64,000 nt of DNA from Actinomadura macra NBRC 14102 (GCF_001552215.1 NZ_BCQT01000006.1:912984-976983), one strand, 5' to 3'. Counted from the first letter of the stretch, positions 1-10,348 are shown. The notes: a model not told the origin generated them from the sequence alone. Numbers and translations: made by a program.

Positions 1-1
1 C

Positions 2-721
2 AAGGCGGACGACGCCGGGCCGGGTGCCGTCCCGGTCTGGGTGATCGTCCTGGCCGTCATCGCGGCGGCCTCCTACGGCACGTTCCTGCTGGAACACCTG
101 CTCAGCCCCGAACTGGACGGTGTGAACGGTTACGTCAGCGAGCTCTCGGCGTCCGACCAGCCCTACCACCTGGTCTACAGCGGCGGCGACCTGGTCACCG
201 GGGTGCTGACGATCATCGTGTCGCTCGGGTCGCTGCGCAGGCTGCGGCGGTGGCCTCTGGCCACGACCGGCTGGGCGTTCCTCGGGCTGTTCGGGGTGTG
301 CGCCATCGGTGACGCGACGTTCCCGCTGGACTGCGCCCCCAGCCTGGAGACGTGGTGCGCCCTGCGGGAGCGCTCGGAGAACGTCTCGTTCTCGCACGAG
401 TTCCACTCGGTGACCAGCAGCGCAGTGATCATCTGCGGGGTGATCGCGCTGTTCACGCTGTCGATGGCCGCCCGCCGCTACGACTGGTGGCCGGCGCTCG
501 CCCGCTGGGGCTGGCTGCTCGCCCTGGCGGAGGCGGCCTTCGCGCTGAGCACGCTGCTGGCGATGTACCTGGGCCAATGGCTCGGCATCATCCAGCGCGT
601 CCAGATCACCATCCTGAGCCTGGGTCTGCTGACCATCGCCTGGGCCTTGTACGCCGACCGGCGGGCCGCGGGCCGTGCCGCACGCCCGGCCCCCTCCGCA
701 CGAGAGAAGACGCCGCTATGA
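2..721 (+). CDS. DUF998-type integral membrane protein, probably 5'-partial
   Basis: The reading frame is open to the left edge, so the true start is probably outside the window; the first possible start inside it is a GTG at position 41. About six hydrophobic helices are visible, beginning with VIVLAVIAAASYGTFLL and ending with ITILSLGLLTIAWALYAD, with a Cys-containing loop (FPLDCAPSLETWC) between helices three and four. This pattern resembles DUF998 membrane proteins, whose function is unknown. The tail is Arg/Ala-rich and cytoplasmic-looking. Its TGA overlaps the ATG of the following hydrolase (ATGA), so the two are probably translationally coupled. Identification by family resemblance only. 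Confidence 0.75.
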   Translation, partial: KADDAGPGAVPVWVIVLAVIAAASYGTFLLEHLLSPELDGVNGYVSELSASDQPYHLVYSGGDLVTGVLTIIVSLGSLRRLRRWPLATTGWAFLGLFGVCAIGDATFPLDCAPSLETWCALRERSENVSFSHEFHSVTSSAVIICGVIALFTLSMAARRYDWWPALARWGWLLALAEAAFALSTLLAMYLGQWLGIIQRVQITILSLGLLTIAWALYADRRAAGRAARPAPSAREKTPL

Positions 722-1626
722 CCGGGATCGTCCCCTCCGAGATCATGCCCACGGAGATCGTCAACATCGGCCGGGAGCAGGTGCACGTCGTCGAGACGGG
801 CCCCGCCGGCGGGCCCGCCCTGCTGCTGAGCTCCGGGCTCGGCGGCGCCTGGTTCGACTGGTGGCCCAGCGTGGAGCTGCTCCGGGCCCGGCACCGGGTG
901 ATCGTCTTCGACCGGCCCGGCCTAGGGCTCAGCCCGTCCGCCCACGCGGCGCCGTCGCTGCGCCGCGACACCGGCCTCCTGGCCGGACTCGCCGAGCGGA
1001 CCGGAGGTCCGGTCACGCTCCTCGCCCATTCGATGGCGGCCTTCCATGCCGAGGCGCTCGCCCGGCTGCACCCGGACCTCGTCCGGGCGCTGGTGCTGAT
1101 CGATCCGAGCCACGAGCGCGACCCGCGCGCACCCCTCCGGCTCGCGGGCCCCTTGCACCCCCTCACCAAGGCGGCGGGCGCCGCGCTCGGCGCGACCCGG
1201 CTGGCGAAGGCCCTCGGCCCGATGGGCCGCCGGGCGGTCCTCAAGCGGACCAGCCGCCGGGACGAGCCGGTCCCGCCCTCGGTCGTCCGCTCCGTCTACG
1301 GGCGCGGGACGGTGCTCGGCGCGGTCCTGGCGGAGGAACTTGCCTACCGGGAGATGGCGGCCGACCTGGAAGCGCTGCGCGAGCGGCGCCCGTTCCCGCC
1401 CGTCCCGCTGGCGGTCATCACCGCACTCGGCGACGTCAAGGACCCGGCCAAGGCCCGCGAATGGTCGGACGGGCACCGCCTCCTCGCCGCCATGAGCCCG
1501 CACGCAAGCCGGACCGAGCTGCCCGACTCCCTGCACATGGTGCATCTCGACCGTCCCGACGCGGTCGCGGACGCGGTCGCCGTCGTGCTCGGCCATCGGT
1601 CGGAGGAGCCCGAGGAGGCGGTGTGA
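718..1626 (+). CDS. alpha/beta hydrolase
   Basis: A 302-residue alpha/beta-hydrolase fold protein. The oxyanion-side motif SSGLGG (about 39-44) precedes FDRPGLGLS, a typical strand 4 turn, and the nucleophile elbow is A-H-S-M-A with Ser105. The likely catalytic His lies in DSLHMVHLDRP near the C terminus. The substrate cannot be told; the family includes esterases, lipases and haloperoxidase-like enzymes. No signal peptide is seen, so it is probably cytoplasmic. The ATG overlaps the stop of the membrane-protein gene and its own TGA overlaps the GTG of the downstream lipoprotein, making a tightly coupled three-gene unit. Confidence 0.85.
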   Translation: MTGIVPSEIMPTEIVNIGREQVHVVETGPAGGPALLLSSGLGGAWFDWWPSVELLRARHRVIVFDRPGLGLSPSAHAAPSLRRDTGLLAGLAERTGGPVTLLAHSMAAFHAEALARLHPDLVRALVLIDPSHERDPRAPLRLAGPLHPLTKAAGAALGATRLAKALGPMGRRAVLKRTSRRDEPVPPSVVRSVYGRGTVLGAVLAEELAYREMAADLEALRERRPFPPVPLAVITALGDVKDPAKAREWSDGHRLLAAMSPHASRTELPDSLHMVHLDRPDAVADAVAVVLGHRSEEPEEAV

Positions 1627-1979
1627 GGCGGCTCCTCGCGGTCACGACGCTGATGCCGCTCGCCCTGGCCCTGCCCGGTTGCAAGGTCATGCAGCGCATC
1701 TCGGACGGCTCGTACAACAACGCCGTCACCGACGGTGTCGTGGCGGAGCTCGCGGACCGGGGCATCCGGCTTGAGCACCGGCCCTCGTGCGAGACACAGG
1801 ATTCGGGCACCTCGGTGGTCCACGTGCGGTGCACGGCCCTGACCAGCACCGGCGAGGACGTCACCGTGGAGGGCGTGGCCGACGACGCCGACACCAAGCA
1901 TCCCCGCGAGACCTACGTCGTGACCATCGACGGACGCGAGGTGCTGCGCAAGGACTGCCTCGGCCTCGGCTGCCACTGA
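1623..1979 (+). CDS. small secreted lipoprotein
   Basis: A 118-residue protein starting at a GTG that overlaps the hydrolase stop (GTGTGA). The N terminus is a lipoprotein signal: MRRLLAV, a hydrophobic stretch, then the lipobox LPGC, predicting lipidation of the Cys and anchoring outside the membrane. The mature part has paired cysteines (PSCETQ, VRCTAL, KDCLGLGC) and alternating strands, with TGEDVTVEG and YVVTIDGREVL. The layout, especially the final CLGxxC motif, matches the next gene, so the two look like diverged tandem duplicates. The fold recalls DUF4333-type actinobacterial exported domains, but that is only a resemblance. Function unknown. Confidence 0.75.
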   Translation: MRRLLAVTTLMPLALALPGCKVMQRISDGSYNNAVTDGVVAELADRGIRLEHRPSCETQDSGTSVVHVRCTALTSTGEDVTVEGVADDADTKHPRETYVVTIDGREVLRKDCLGLGCH

Positions 1980-2096
1980 CCCGTCCACCGGCCCCTCAAC
2001 GACCGGCCCCTCAACGACGGCCAACGAATCGGCATGATCACGGAAAACGCCACTACTCCATGCATGTGCGACCCTACGGTCGGTGATGTCACCTCT

Positions 2097-2501
2097 ATGG
2101 AGATAACTCGTAAGAAGGTTCTGATCCTGGGTCCCGCCGCGCTCCTCGTCCTCGTGCTCCTGGGCGCGGGCATCGCGTACCTGACGCTCTCGGGCGAGGA
2201 GTTGCAGTACAAGACCCAGTCCGCGCTGCGCAAGGCCCTGCCGACGACCGCCGCCGCCGAGCTGCACTCGCGCGGCGTGACGCTGACGTCGCCGCTGAAA
2301 TGCAAGGACCTGCCCGGCTGGACCAAGGACAAGCTGCGCGCGTCCTGCACGGGTACCACCACCGACAAGCAGGATGTCCAGGTACTCGGCAGCGGTGAGG
2401 AGAAGTCGGGCAAGTCGTACTACACCATCCTCGTGGGCGGCCGCCCGGTGGTCCAGAACGCCTCGTGCCTCGGCGCGGACTGCCGGCACGAGGACGGCTG
2501 A
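2097..2501 (+). CDS. small membrane-anchored exported protein, related to preceding lipoprotein
   Basis: The start chosen, ATG giving MEITRKKVLILGP, puts a positively charged segment directly before one transmembrane helix (about 8-28), leaving a roughly 105-residue extracytoplasmic domain. In-frame upstream ATGs at 2034 and 2061 would add a non-hydrophobic leader; no start has a convincing Shine-Dalgarno. The outer domain carries CKDLPGWTKDKLRASC, a TxDKQDVQV strand and a terminal NASCLGADC, paralleling the preceding lipoprotein (cysteine spacing, Y-x-x-x-x-x-GR-x-V and CLGxxC ending). One copy is lipid-anchored and the other helix-anchored. Function unknown. Confidence 0.65.
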   Translation: MEITRKKVLILGPAALLVLVLLGAGIAYLTLSGEELQYKTQSALRKALPTTAAAELHSRGVTLTSPLKCKDLPGWTKDKLRASCTGTTTDKQDVQVLGSGEEKSGKSYYTILVGGRPVVQNASCLGADCRHEDG

Positions 2502-2633
2502 GCGGGCGTACCCGCAGGGTGACGATCACCACCTCCGGCCAGGGCATAGTCAAGGCACGGGAAGGAAGGTCCTACGATGCGGTGAGCTGCGTTCTTGCGG
2601 CCCGCCACGTCCTTTCACCCTCCTGGAGCGGCC

Positions 2634-3878
2634 ATGACCGGCGAAGGCAAGCCGTCACGCCCGGCGGCCCGCCGCCCGGCGACGGTCAGGCCGCTGCCGA
2701 TCGCCGTCGACACGATGGGCGGCGACCACGCCCCGGACGAGATCATCGCGGGCGCGGTCGAGGCCGTCAGCGCCCACGGCGTCCGGCTGGTGCTGGTCGG
2801 GCGGGCGCCCCTGATCCGGCGCGAGCTCGAACGGCACGGGGTCGCGGGCCAGATCCCGATCGTGCACGCCGACGAGGCCCTCGACATGGGCGAGGGCGCG
2901 CTCGCCTCCTGGCGCAAGCCCCGCTCGTCCATCGCCATCGCCTGCCACCTGATCAAACAGGGGCGGGCATCGGCGCTGGTGTCGGCGGGCAGCACCGCCG
3001 GTGTCGTGGCGACGTCCCGGCTGCGGTTGAAGGGCCAGCAGGGCGTGATGCGGCCGGCCATCGCGGTGACCCTGCCCACCCGCCCCCGCCCGACGATCCT
3101 GCTGGATTCGGGCGCCACCGTCGACGTCAAGCCCGAGGGGCTGGTGCAGTTCGCCGCGCTCGGCACCGCGTACGCGCAGATCCTGATGGGGCTCGAACGG
3201 CCCCGGGTCGGCCTGCTCACCATCGGCGCCGAGCCCGGCAAGGGCGACAAGGTGACCAGGCGCGCACACGAACTGCTCGCGGGCGGCAGCCACGGCATCG
3301 AGTTCGCCGGGAACGTGGAGGGCCACGATCTGCTGAGCGGCGCCGTGGAGGTGATCGTGACGGACGGGTTCACCGGGAACGTCGCGCTCAAGACGATGGA
3401 GGGCACCATCCAGACGGCGTTCTCGGAGATCCGCTCGGCGATGACGTCCAGCCCCGCCGCCCGGGTGGGGGCGCTGCTCCAGCGCCGCCGCCTCCAGGAG
3501 CTGCGCGACCGCCTCGACCCCGACAGCTACGGCGGCGGCGTCCTGCTCGGCCTGAACGGGACGGTCGTGATCGCGCACGGCGCCTCCCGCGCCCGCGCGA
3601 TCACCTCGGCGTGCGAGCTGGCCCACCGGCTCGCCGCCGGGCGCATCGTCGAGCGGATCCGCGAGCAGATCGCCGCCACTCGCACCTCCCGGTTCGGGCG
3701 CTGGACGCACGGCGAGCGCGACAGCCCGGACAAGACGCCGGACAGGACGCCGGACAGGACGCCCGACAAGCCCGCCGGGCCGCCCCCGGACACGTCCCGC
3801 GAGGGCAACGCCCTCCCCTGGCCCCTCACGGGGGACGCCGTCACGGAGAGTTCCGAGCCCCGTGGGACCGCCGACTGA
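2634..3878 (+). CDS. plsX: phosphate acyltransferase PlsX
   Basis: PlsX makes acyl-phosphate from acyl-ACP at the start of phospholipid synthesis. The family signature AVDTMGGDHAP lies at about residues 24-34, followed by SAGSTAGVV, LDSGATVD and FAGNVEGHD / VTDGFTGNVALK, all typical of PlsX. The protein is 414 residues, longer than the usual roughly 330-350, because of a charged, Pro-rich tail after about residue 345 with a short tandem repeat (DKTPDRTPDRTPDK), likely disordered. The ATG at 2634 has GGAG seven bases upstream and is preferred over an in-frame ATG 39 bases earlier. argS follows after 45 bases. Confidence 0.9.
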   Translation: MTGEGKPSRPAARRPATVRPLPIAVDTMGGDHAPDEIIAGAVEAVSAHGVRLVLVGRAPLIRRELERHGVAGQIPIVHADEALDMGEGALASWRKPRSSIAIACHLIKQGRASALVSAGSTAGVVATSRLRLKGQQGVMRPAIAVTLPTRPRPTILLDSGATVDVKPEGLVQFAALGTAYAQILMGLERPRVGLLTIGAEPGKGDKVTRRAHELLAGGSHGIEFAGNVEGHDLLSGAVEVIVTDGFTGNVALKTMEGTIQTAFSEIRSAMTSSPAARVGALLQRRRLQELRDRLDPDSYGGGVLLGLNGTVVIAHGASRARAITSACELAHRLAAGRIVERIREQIAATRTSRFGRWTHGERDSPDKTPDRTPDRTPDKPAGPPPDTSREGNALPWPLTGDAVTESSEPRGTAD

Positions 3879-3911
3879 GCAATGCGTTCGAGGACAGGCC
3901 CCGCACGCCGA

Positions 3912-3917
3912 TAACCT
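3912..3917 (+). promoter_or_regulatory. -10 element of argS, probable leaderless promoter
   Basis: TAACCT matches the actinobacterial -10 pattern TAnnnT and leaves six bases before the ATG, so the transcription start would coincide with the A of the start codon. No ribosome-binding site is present upstream. A -35 element is not clear. Inference from spacing alone. Confidence 0.5.
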
Positions 3918-3923
3918 TGAGCC

Positions 3924-5669
<1,746 letters not shown>

Positions 5670-6562
5670 CCTCGCGGCCCCCGAGCGGGATTGCTGCAAG
5701 CACAGCTCGCGGACGGCTGGGACGATCTCCAGCGCAAAGGGGGCCAGGTGCTCGGGGTCACCTCCGTACAGGAACGAGTCGATGCCGTGGCCGACGGCCA
5801 GCTCCGTGAGCTCGTACACCCACTGGCGGGGCGGGCCGTGCAGGAAGCCGCGGGAGCCGCGCACGTCGAGGGTGCCTTCGAGGAGGTAGACGCGCCGGAT
5901 CTCGGCGGGGTCGCGGCCCGCGCGGGCCGCGGCCTCGTCCAGCCGCCGCTGCCCCTCCGCCAGCCGTTTGGGCGGGACGAGGGACGACGGGACGATCCAT
6001 CCGTCCGCAACACGGCCGAGGAGGTCCAGGCCTCGCGGGCCGGTGACCCCGAGCCAGATCGGGATCGGCGTCTCGGGCACCGGTCCCGACTGCCCGGCGG
6101 CGAACCGGTAGTGCTCGCCCTGGAAGCGCAGCCCCTGCTGGTCGCTCCAGTGCAGCCGGATGACCTGCACGGCCTCCTCCAGCGCCCGGCGCGCCTCGGC
6201 GGCGGCGAGCCGCGTGCCGCCGTACGCCTCGATGCCGTCCCAGCACGTCCCGGCGCCAAGACCGAGCAGGACGCGACCACCGCTCGACCGGTGCAGGGTG
6301 GCGATGGCCTTGGCCAGCGCGGCGGGCGGCCGGAGCGGCAGGCACGCCACGGCCGGCAGCACCCGGATCCGCGACGTGGCGGCCAGCACGGTCGCCATCA
6401 CCGCGGGCGCGTCGGCGGTGCCCCGCCGGTACGGGTGGTCGCCGACGCCGAGCAGGTCGAGCCCGTAGCGGTCCGCGTCCTGCGCGATGCGGACCAGGGG
6501 CCTCGCCGATTCGGGTGCGAGGGAGAGGCCGAAGCGCAGCGGATGCCGCCGGCCCGCCACGC

Positions 6563-6808
6563 TCACTGCAGGTAGCCTTCGACCTCGTCCGGCGGGCGGA
6601 CGCCGGCGTCATCCGGGTCCTCCCCCGCCTCCAGCCGGGCCCGGCGGCGGCGCAGCAGGTCCCAGCATTGATCCAGCGCCACCTCCAGGTCCTCCAGCCG
6701 CCGATGCTCCTCGTCTCGTCCGAGATCACCGCGCTGGTAGCGGTCGCGCAGGCGCTGCTCCTCGCCGACATACTCGTCGATTCGCCGGAGGATCTCCTTT
6801 TCGTCCAT
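6563..6808 (-). CDS. DUF2630 family small protein
   Basis: An 81-residue acidic/basic helical protein. The stretch ILRRIDEYVGEEQRLRDRY, then RRLEDLEVALDQCWDLLRRRRARLEAGEDPDDAGVRPPDEVEGYLQ, is the DUF2630 pattern found in actinobacteria and function is unknown. The DQCWDLLRxRRA helix is the most conserved part. The ATG has a GAGGGAG ribosome-binding site upstream; a longer in-frame extension to 6883 lacks coding character. It is followed with a four-base overlap by the oxidoreductase and preceded by the histone-like gene, all on the same strand. Confidence 0.85.
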   Translation of the reverse strand: MDEKEILRRIDEYVGEEQRLRDRYQRGDLGRDEEHRRLEDLEVALDQCWDLLRRRRARLEAGEDPDDAGVRPPDEVEGYLQ

Positions 6809-6889
6809 CGGGCTCCCTCTGTCCGTGGCTGAACTCCGGCAGAGCCCCGTCCCGCGAACGGGCAGGGGCTCCGCGCCCGGCACCGATGG

Positions 6890-7984
6890 TCAGCGGCCCC
6901 GCTCGGCGGCGCTCGTCAGGCCGGTCAGGAACCCGCCGTCCGTGCTCGTCGAGTGCTGGAGCGAACCACCGTTCGCCTTCGGCTCGACCATCGGCCCCGG
7001 CGGCGACGCGGCGGCCGTGGCGCGGCGGGCCGGTGCCCTGCGTGCCGTGGACGAGCGGGCCGTCGCCGTCCTGGACGCGGTGGCCCGTGGCTTGGCCGCG
7101 CCGGTCCGGCTGGTCGCGGTGGTACGCGACGTGGTGGACTTGCGCGCGGCGGTCGTCTTCGGTTTGGCCGCCGACGACCTCGTCGTGGACGGCTTCGCCC
7201 TGGACGAGGTCGTCTTGCGCGCCGTGGCCGACTTCGCCGACCCCACCCGACTCGACGCGGTGGACCTCGCCCGGCTCGCGGCCGACGTGGACGGCCTGCG
7301 CGCCGTGGATGAGCGGGACGACATGCTCTTGCGCGCCGTCGACGCCTTGGTGCCCGAGCGCGAAGCGGTGCTCCTCGCGGCCGTGCTCCGGGTGCCGGTC
7401 TTCCGCGTACCCGTGCTCCGCGTACCCGTGCTCCGCGTGCCCGTGCTTCGTGCTCTCGTGCTCCTCGCTGTCGTGGACCTGCTCCCCGCGCGGGCGGTGG
7501 TGGACTTCGCCGTGGTCGTGATGACCTTGGCCGCCGAGTCCATCGCCTTGGCGGCGTCGGTCATCGCCTTGGTCGCGGTCGTCATCGCCTTGGTCATGGC
7601 CGTCATGGCCTTGGCCGACGTGGACGCCTTGGTCGCCACCGACTTCATCTGCGTCGCGGCGGCCTTGGCCTGGCTCGCGGCCTTGGTGACCCGCGTCGCG
7701 GCCGTCGAGGACGCCCGGCCCGACGCGGCGCTCGTCCGCCTCGCGGCGGGCTTGCTCGCCGTGGTGGACTTGCGCGCGGTGGTCGACTTGCGCGCCGTCG
7801 AGGGCTTGCGCGCCGTCGAGCGGCCCGCCGTCGTCCTCGCGGTGGTCCTGGACGTCGACGACCTCGCCGCCGACGCCCGCTTGGTGGCCGGCTTCTTGGC
7901 GGCCGTGGACTTGTTCGCTGTGCTCTTCGTACGACTAGCCGTACCTCGGCTCGACGCCGTACGCGATGCGGTGTTGGTAGGCAC
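6890..7984 (-). CDS. histone H1-like Lys/Arg/Ser/Thr/Ala-rich protein
   Basis: A 364-residue low-complexity basic protein built almost wholly from Ala, Ser, Thr, Arg and Lys, like eukaryotic linker-histone tails and the C-terminal tails of actinobacterial nucleoid proteins. Two Ser/Thr/Arg/Lys-rich arms (about 1-95 and 160-330) flank an Ala/Lys helical segment with repeats of the type TKAMTxATKAM. The second arm contains RSTGTRSTGTRSTGTRKTGT. The last 40 residues differ (PPGPMVEPKANGGSLQHST). Binding to DNA is an inference from composition. The GTG start is supported by a GGGGGGAG ribosome-binding site, which lies inside an inverted repeat. No HU fold is visible, so it is not a HupS homologue. 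Confidence 0.7.
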   Translation of the reverse strand: MPTNTASRTASSRGTASRTKSTANKSTAAKKPATKRASAARSSTSRTTARTTAGRSTARKPSTARKSTTARKSTTASKPAARRTSAASGRASSTAATRVTKAASQAKAAATQMKSVATKASTSAKAMTAMTKAMTTATKAMTDAAKAMDSAAKVITTTAKSTTARAGSRSTTARSTRARSTGTRSTGTRSTGTRKTGTRSTAARSTASRSGTKASTARKSMSSRSSTARRPSTSAASRARSTASSRVGSAKSATARKTTSSRAKPSTTRSSAAKPKTTAARKSTTSRTTATSRTGAAKPRATASRTATARSSTARRAPARRATAAASPPGPMVEPKANGGSLQHSTSTDGGFLTGLTSAAERGR

Positions 7985-7985
7985 T

Positions 7986-8021
7986 GATCTCCCCCCAGTG
8001 ATGATCAGTTACGGGGAGATC
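7986..8021 (-). promoter_or_regulatory. inverted repeat covering the ribosome-binding site of the histone-like gene
   Basis: On the coding strand GATCTCCCC is followed, 18 bases later, by GGGGAGATC, a perfect 9-base inverted repeat. The second arm contains the Shine-Dalgarno of the histone-like gene and ends one base before its GTG. In RNA the two arms would form a hairpin that hides the ribosome-binding site. It could instead be a DNA operator. No ligand-binding structure is evident. Confidence 0.5.
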
Positions 8022-8068
8022 TATTCCACACTTGGTGACGCTCTACACACACTCTGTCATTTCATCGT

Positions 8069-8923
8069 TCAGATCCCGACCGGATGCCAGACGGTCTTGG
8101 TCTCCAGGAAGGCCGTCATGCGGCCGGTGCCGGGGGTGACGGTCCAGTCGCCGGACGCGGTGTGCAGGACGCGTTTGAGGTTTCCCGCGGCGGCCTCCTG
8201 GAGGGCCCGGACGTCCTCGTCCGCGGCACCGGTGAGGTCGATGGCGTTGACGTCCATATGGGATGCGAGCCAGGGCGCCAGTTCCGCGCGGCGGCCGGTG
8301 AGGATGTTGACGACGCCGCCGGGCAGGTCGGATGTGGCGAGGACCTCGGCGAGGGTGACCGCGGGAAGCGGCGCGGGCTCGGACGCGACCACGACGGCGG
8401 TGTTGCCGGACACGATCGCCGGGGCGACGGTCGAGACCAGGCCGAGCAGCGGCGAGTCGGGGGCGACGACCGCGACCACGCCGGCCGGTTCGGGGGTGGA
8501 GAAGTTGAAGAACGGCCCGGAGACCGGGTTGACGGCGCCGGTGACGGCGGCGAGCTTGTCGGCCCACCCCGCGTACCAGACCCACCGGTCGATCGCCGCG
8601 TCCGTCTCCGCGGCGGCCTGGGGCTTGCTCAGGCCCGTCAGTCGGAGTTCGTCGACGAACTGGGCGCGGCGGCCCTCTAGCATCTCGGCGATGCGGTAGA
8701 GGACCTGGCCGCGGTTGTAGGCCGTCCGGGACGACCAGCCGCCGAACGCCGTGCGGGCGGCGACGACCGCGTCCCGCACGTCCTTGCGGGACGCCTGGGA
8801 GGCGTTGGCCACGAAGTTCCCCTTGGCGTCGTTCACCGGGTAGGTCCTGCCGGACTCCGAACGCGGGAACGCGCCGCCGATGTACAGCTTGTAGGTCTTG
8901 CGGACGCTCAACCGGTCAGGCAT
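8069..8923 (-). CDS. half-length aldehyde dehydrogenase family protein, no catalytic Cys
   Basis: A 284-residue protein covering only the N-terminal, NAD-binding half of an aldehyde dehydrogenase (family length about 480). YIGGAFPRSESGRTYPV, then AYNRGQVLYRIAEMLEGR and AGWADKLAAV align with the ALDH N terminus. The PWNFP loop is changed to APDSP, the KPAE lysine motif to VASEP, and the region with the general-base Glu and nucleophilic Cys is absent. The frame ends cleanly, with no remnant of the missing half downstream. Its ATG overlaps the end of the full ALDH gene by eight bases, so it is probably a paralogue co-translated as a partner or regulatory subunit, not an active enzyme. Confidence 0.75.
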   Translation of the reverse strand: MPDRLSVRKTYKLYIGGAFPRSESGRTYPVNDAKGNFVANASQASRKDVRDAVVAARTAFGGWSSRTAYNRGQVLYRIAEMLEGRRAQFVDELRLTGLSKPQAAAETDAAIDRWVWYAGWADKLAAVTGAVNPVSGPFFNFSTPEPAGVVAVVAPDSPLLGLVSTVAPAIVSGNTAVVVASEPAPLPAVTLAEVLATSDLPGGVVNILTGRRAELAPWLASHMDVNAIDLTGAADEDVRALQEAAAGNLKRVLHTASGDWTVTPGTGRMTAFLETKTVWHPVGI

Positions 8924-10346
8924 CGAGGTAGGCCTCCAGTCCGTGGCGTCCGCCCTCGCGGCCGAACCCCGATTCCTTGTAGCCGCCGAACGGGGAGGCG
9001 GGATCGAACTTGTTGAAGGTGTTGGCCCACACGACCCCGGCGCGCAGCCGCTGCGCCGTCCACAGGATCCGTGAGCCCTTCTCGGTCCAGATCCCCGCCG
9101 ACAGCCCGTACGGGGTGTTGTTGGCCTTGGTGACGGCCTCTTCGGGGGTGCGGAACGTTAGCACCGACAGCACGGGGCCGAAGATCTCCTCCTGCGCGAT
9201 CCGGTGCGACTGCGCGACGTTCGTGAACACCGTCGGCGCGAACCAGAACCCCTGCGGGGGCAGTTCGCAGGGCGGCGACCAGCGTTCGGCGCCCTCGTCC
9301 TCCCCGGCCTGGGCGAGCTCCTGGATCTTCTGGAGCTGGGCGGCGGAGTTGACCGCGCCGACGTCGGTGTTCTTGTCCAGCGGGTCCCCGACCCGCAGCG
9401 TGGCCATGCGGGTCTTGAGCCGGTCCAGGACGTCGCCGGCGACCGATTCCTGCACGAGCAGCCGGGACCCGGCGCAGCACACGTGGCCCTGGTTGAAGAA
9501 GATCCCGTTGACGATCCCCTCGACCGCCTGGTCCAGCGCCGCGTCGGCGAACACGATGTTGGCCGCCTTGCCGCCCAGTTCCAGCGTGAGCCTCTTGGCG
9601 GTGCCGGCGACCGAGCGGGCGATCTGGCGTCCGACGTCCGTGGAGCCGGTGAAGGCCACCTTGTCCACACCGGGGTGCTCGACCAGCGTCCGGCCGGTCG
9701 CACCGGCGCCGGTGACGATGTTGACCACGCCGGGCGGCAGGTCGGCCTGGCGGCAGATGTCGGCGAACAGCAGCGCGGTCAGCGGCGTCGTCTCGGCGGG
9801 CTTGAGCACCACCGTGTTCCCGCACGCCAGCGCCGGGGCGATCTTCCAGGCGAGCATCAGCAGCGGGAAGTTCCACGGGATCACCTGCCCCGCCACCCCG
9901 ACCGGACGCGGGTCGGGTCCGAACCCCGCGTACGCGAGCTTGTCGGCCCACCCGGCGTAGTAGAAGAAGTGCGCGGCGGCGAGCGGCACGTCCACGTCCC
10001 GCGACTCGCGGATGGGCTTGCCGTTGTCGATCGACTCCAGCACCGCCAGTTCCCGGGACCGTTCCTGGACGATCCGCGCGATCCGGTACAGGTACTTGGC
10101 GCGCTCGGCTCCCGGCATCGGCCCCCAGACGGTGTCGAACGCGGTGCGCGCGGCCTTCACCGCGCGGTCCACGTCCGCCTCGTCGGCGCAGGCGATCTCG
10201 GCGAGCACGGTCTCGTCGGACGGGTTGACGGACTTGAACGGCTCCCCGTGCCCGTCGCCGAACTCTCCGCCGATGAACAGGCCGTAGGACGGCCGGATGT
10301 CGACGATCGCCGCGGACTCGGGGGCGGGCGCGTACTCGAAAACCAT
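8916..10346 (-). CDS. NAD(P)-dependent aldehyde dehydrogenase
   Basis: A full-length 476-residue ALDH. Visible motifs are PWNFP (157-161), LKPAETTPL (181-189), FTGSTDVGR, ELGGK with the general-base Glu256, and FNQGHVCCAGSRL with the nucleophile at Cys290 or Cys291. EEIFGPVL and PFGGYKESGFGREGG complete the fold. It starts two bases after the deoC stop, so it is translated from the same mRNA. Deoxyribose-5-phosphate aldolase releases acetaldehyde, which makes acetaldehyde a plausible substrate; this is context inference. Confidence 0.9.
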   Translation of the reverse strand: MVFEYAPAPESAAIVDIRPSYGLFIGGEFGDGHGEPFKSVNPSDETVLAEIACADEADVDRAVKAARTAFDTVWGPMPGAERAKYLYRIARIVQERSRELAVLESIDNGKPIRESRDVDVPLAAAHFFYYAGWADKLAYAGFGPDPRPVGVAGQVIPWNFPLLMLAWKIAPALACGNTVVLKPAETTPLTALLFADICRQADLPPGVVNIVTGAGATGRTLVEHPGVDKVAFTGSTDVGRQIARSVAGTAKRLTLELGGKAANIVFADAALDQAVEGIVNGIFFNQGHVCCAGSRLLVQESVAGDVLDRLKTRMATLRVGDPLDKNTDVGAVNSAAQLQKIQELAQAGEDEGAERWSPPCELPPQGFWFAPTVFTNVAQSHRIAQEEIFGPVLSVLTFRTPEEAVTKANNTPYGLSAGIWTEKGSRILWTAQRLRAGVVWANTFNKFDPASPFGGYKESGFGREGGRHGLEAYLDA

Positions 10347-10348
10347 GA

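Noticed and set aside
7361..7470. Apparent short tandem DNA repeats in the histone-like gene as a CRISPR or satellite
   Set aside because: They are codon repeats of TGTRS-type residues within a good reading frame; no spacers.
6825..8699. 624-residue plus-strand open frame opposite the histone-like gene, with Val/Leu-rich repeats
   Set aside because: It runs through the ALDH coding region on the other strand and has no ribosome-binding site. The minus-strand frame has a good one and ends cleanly.
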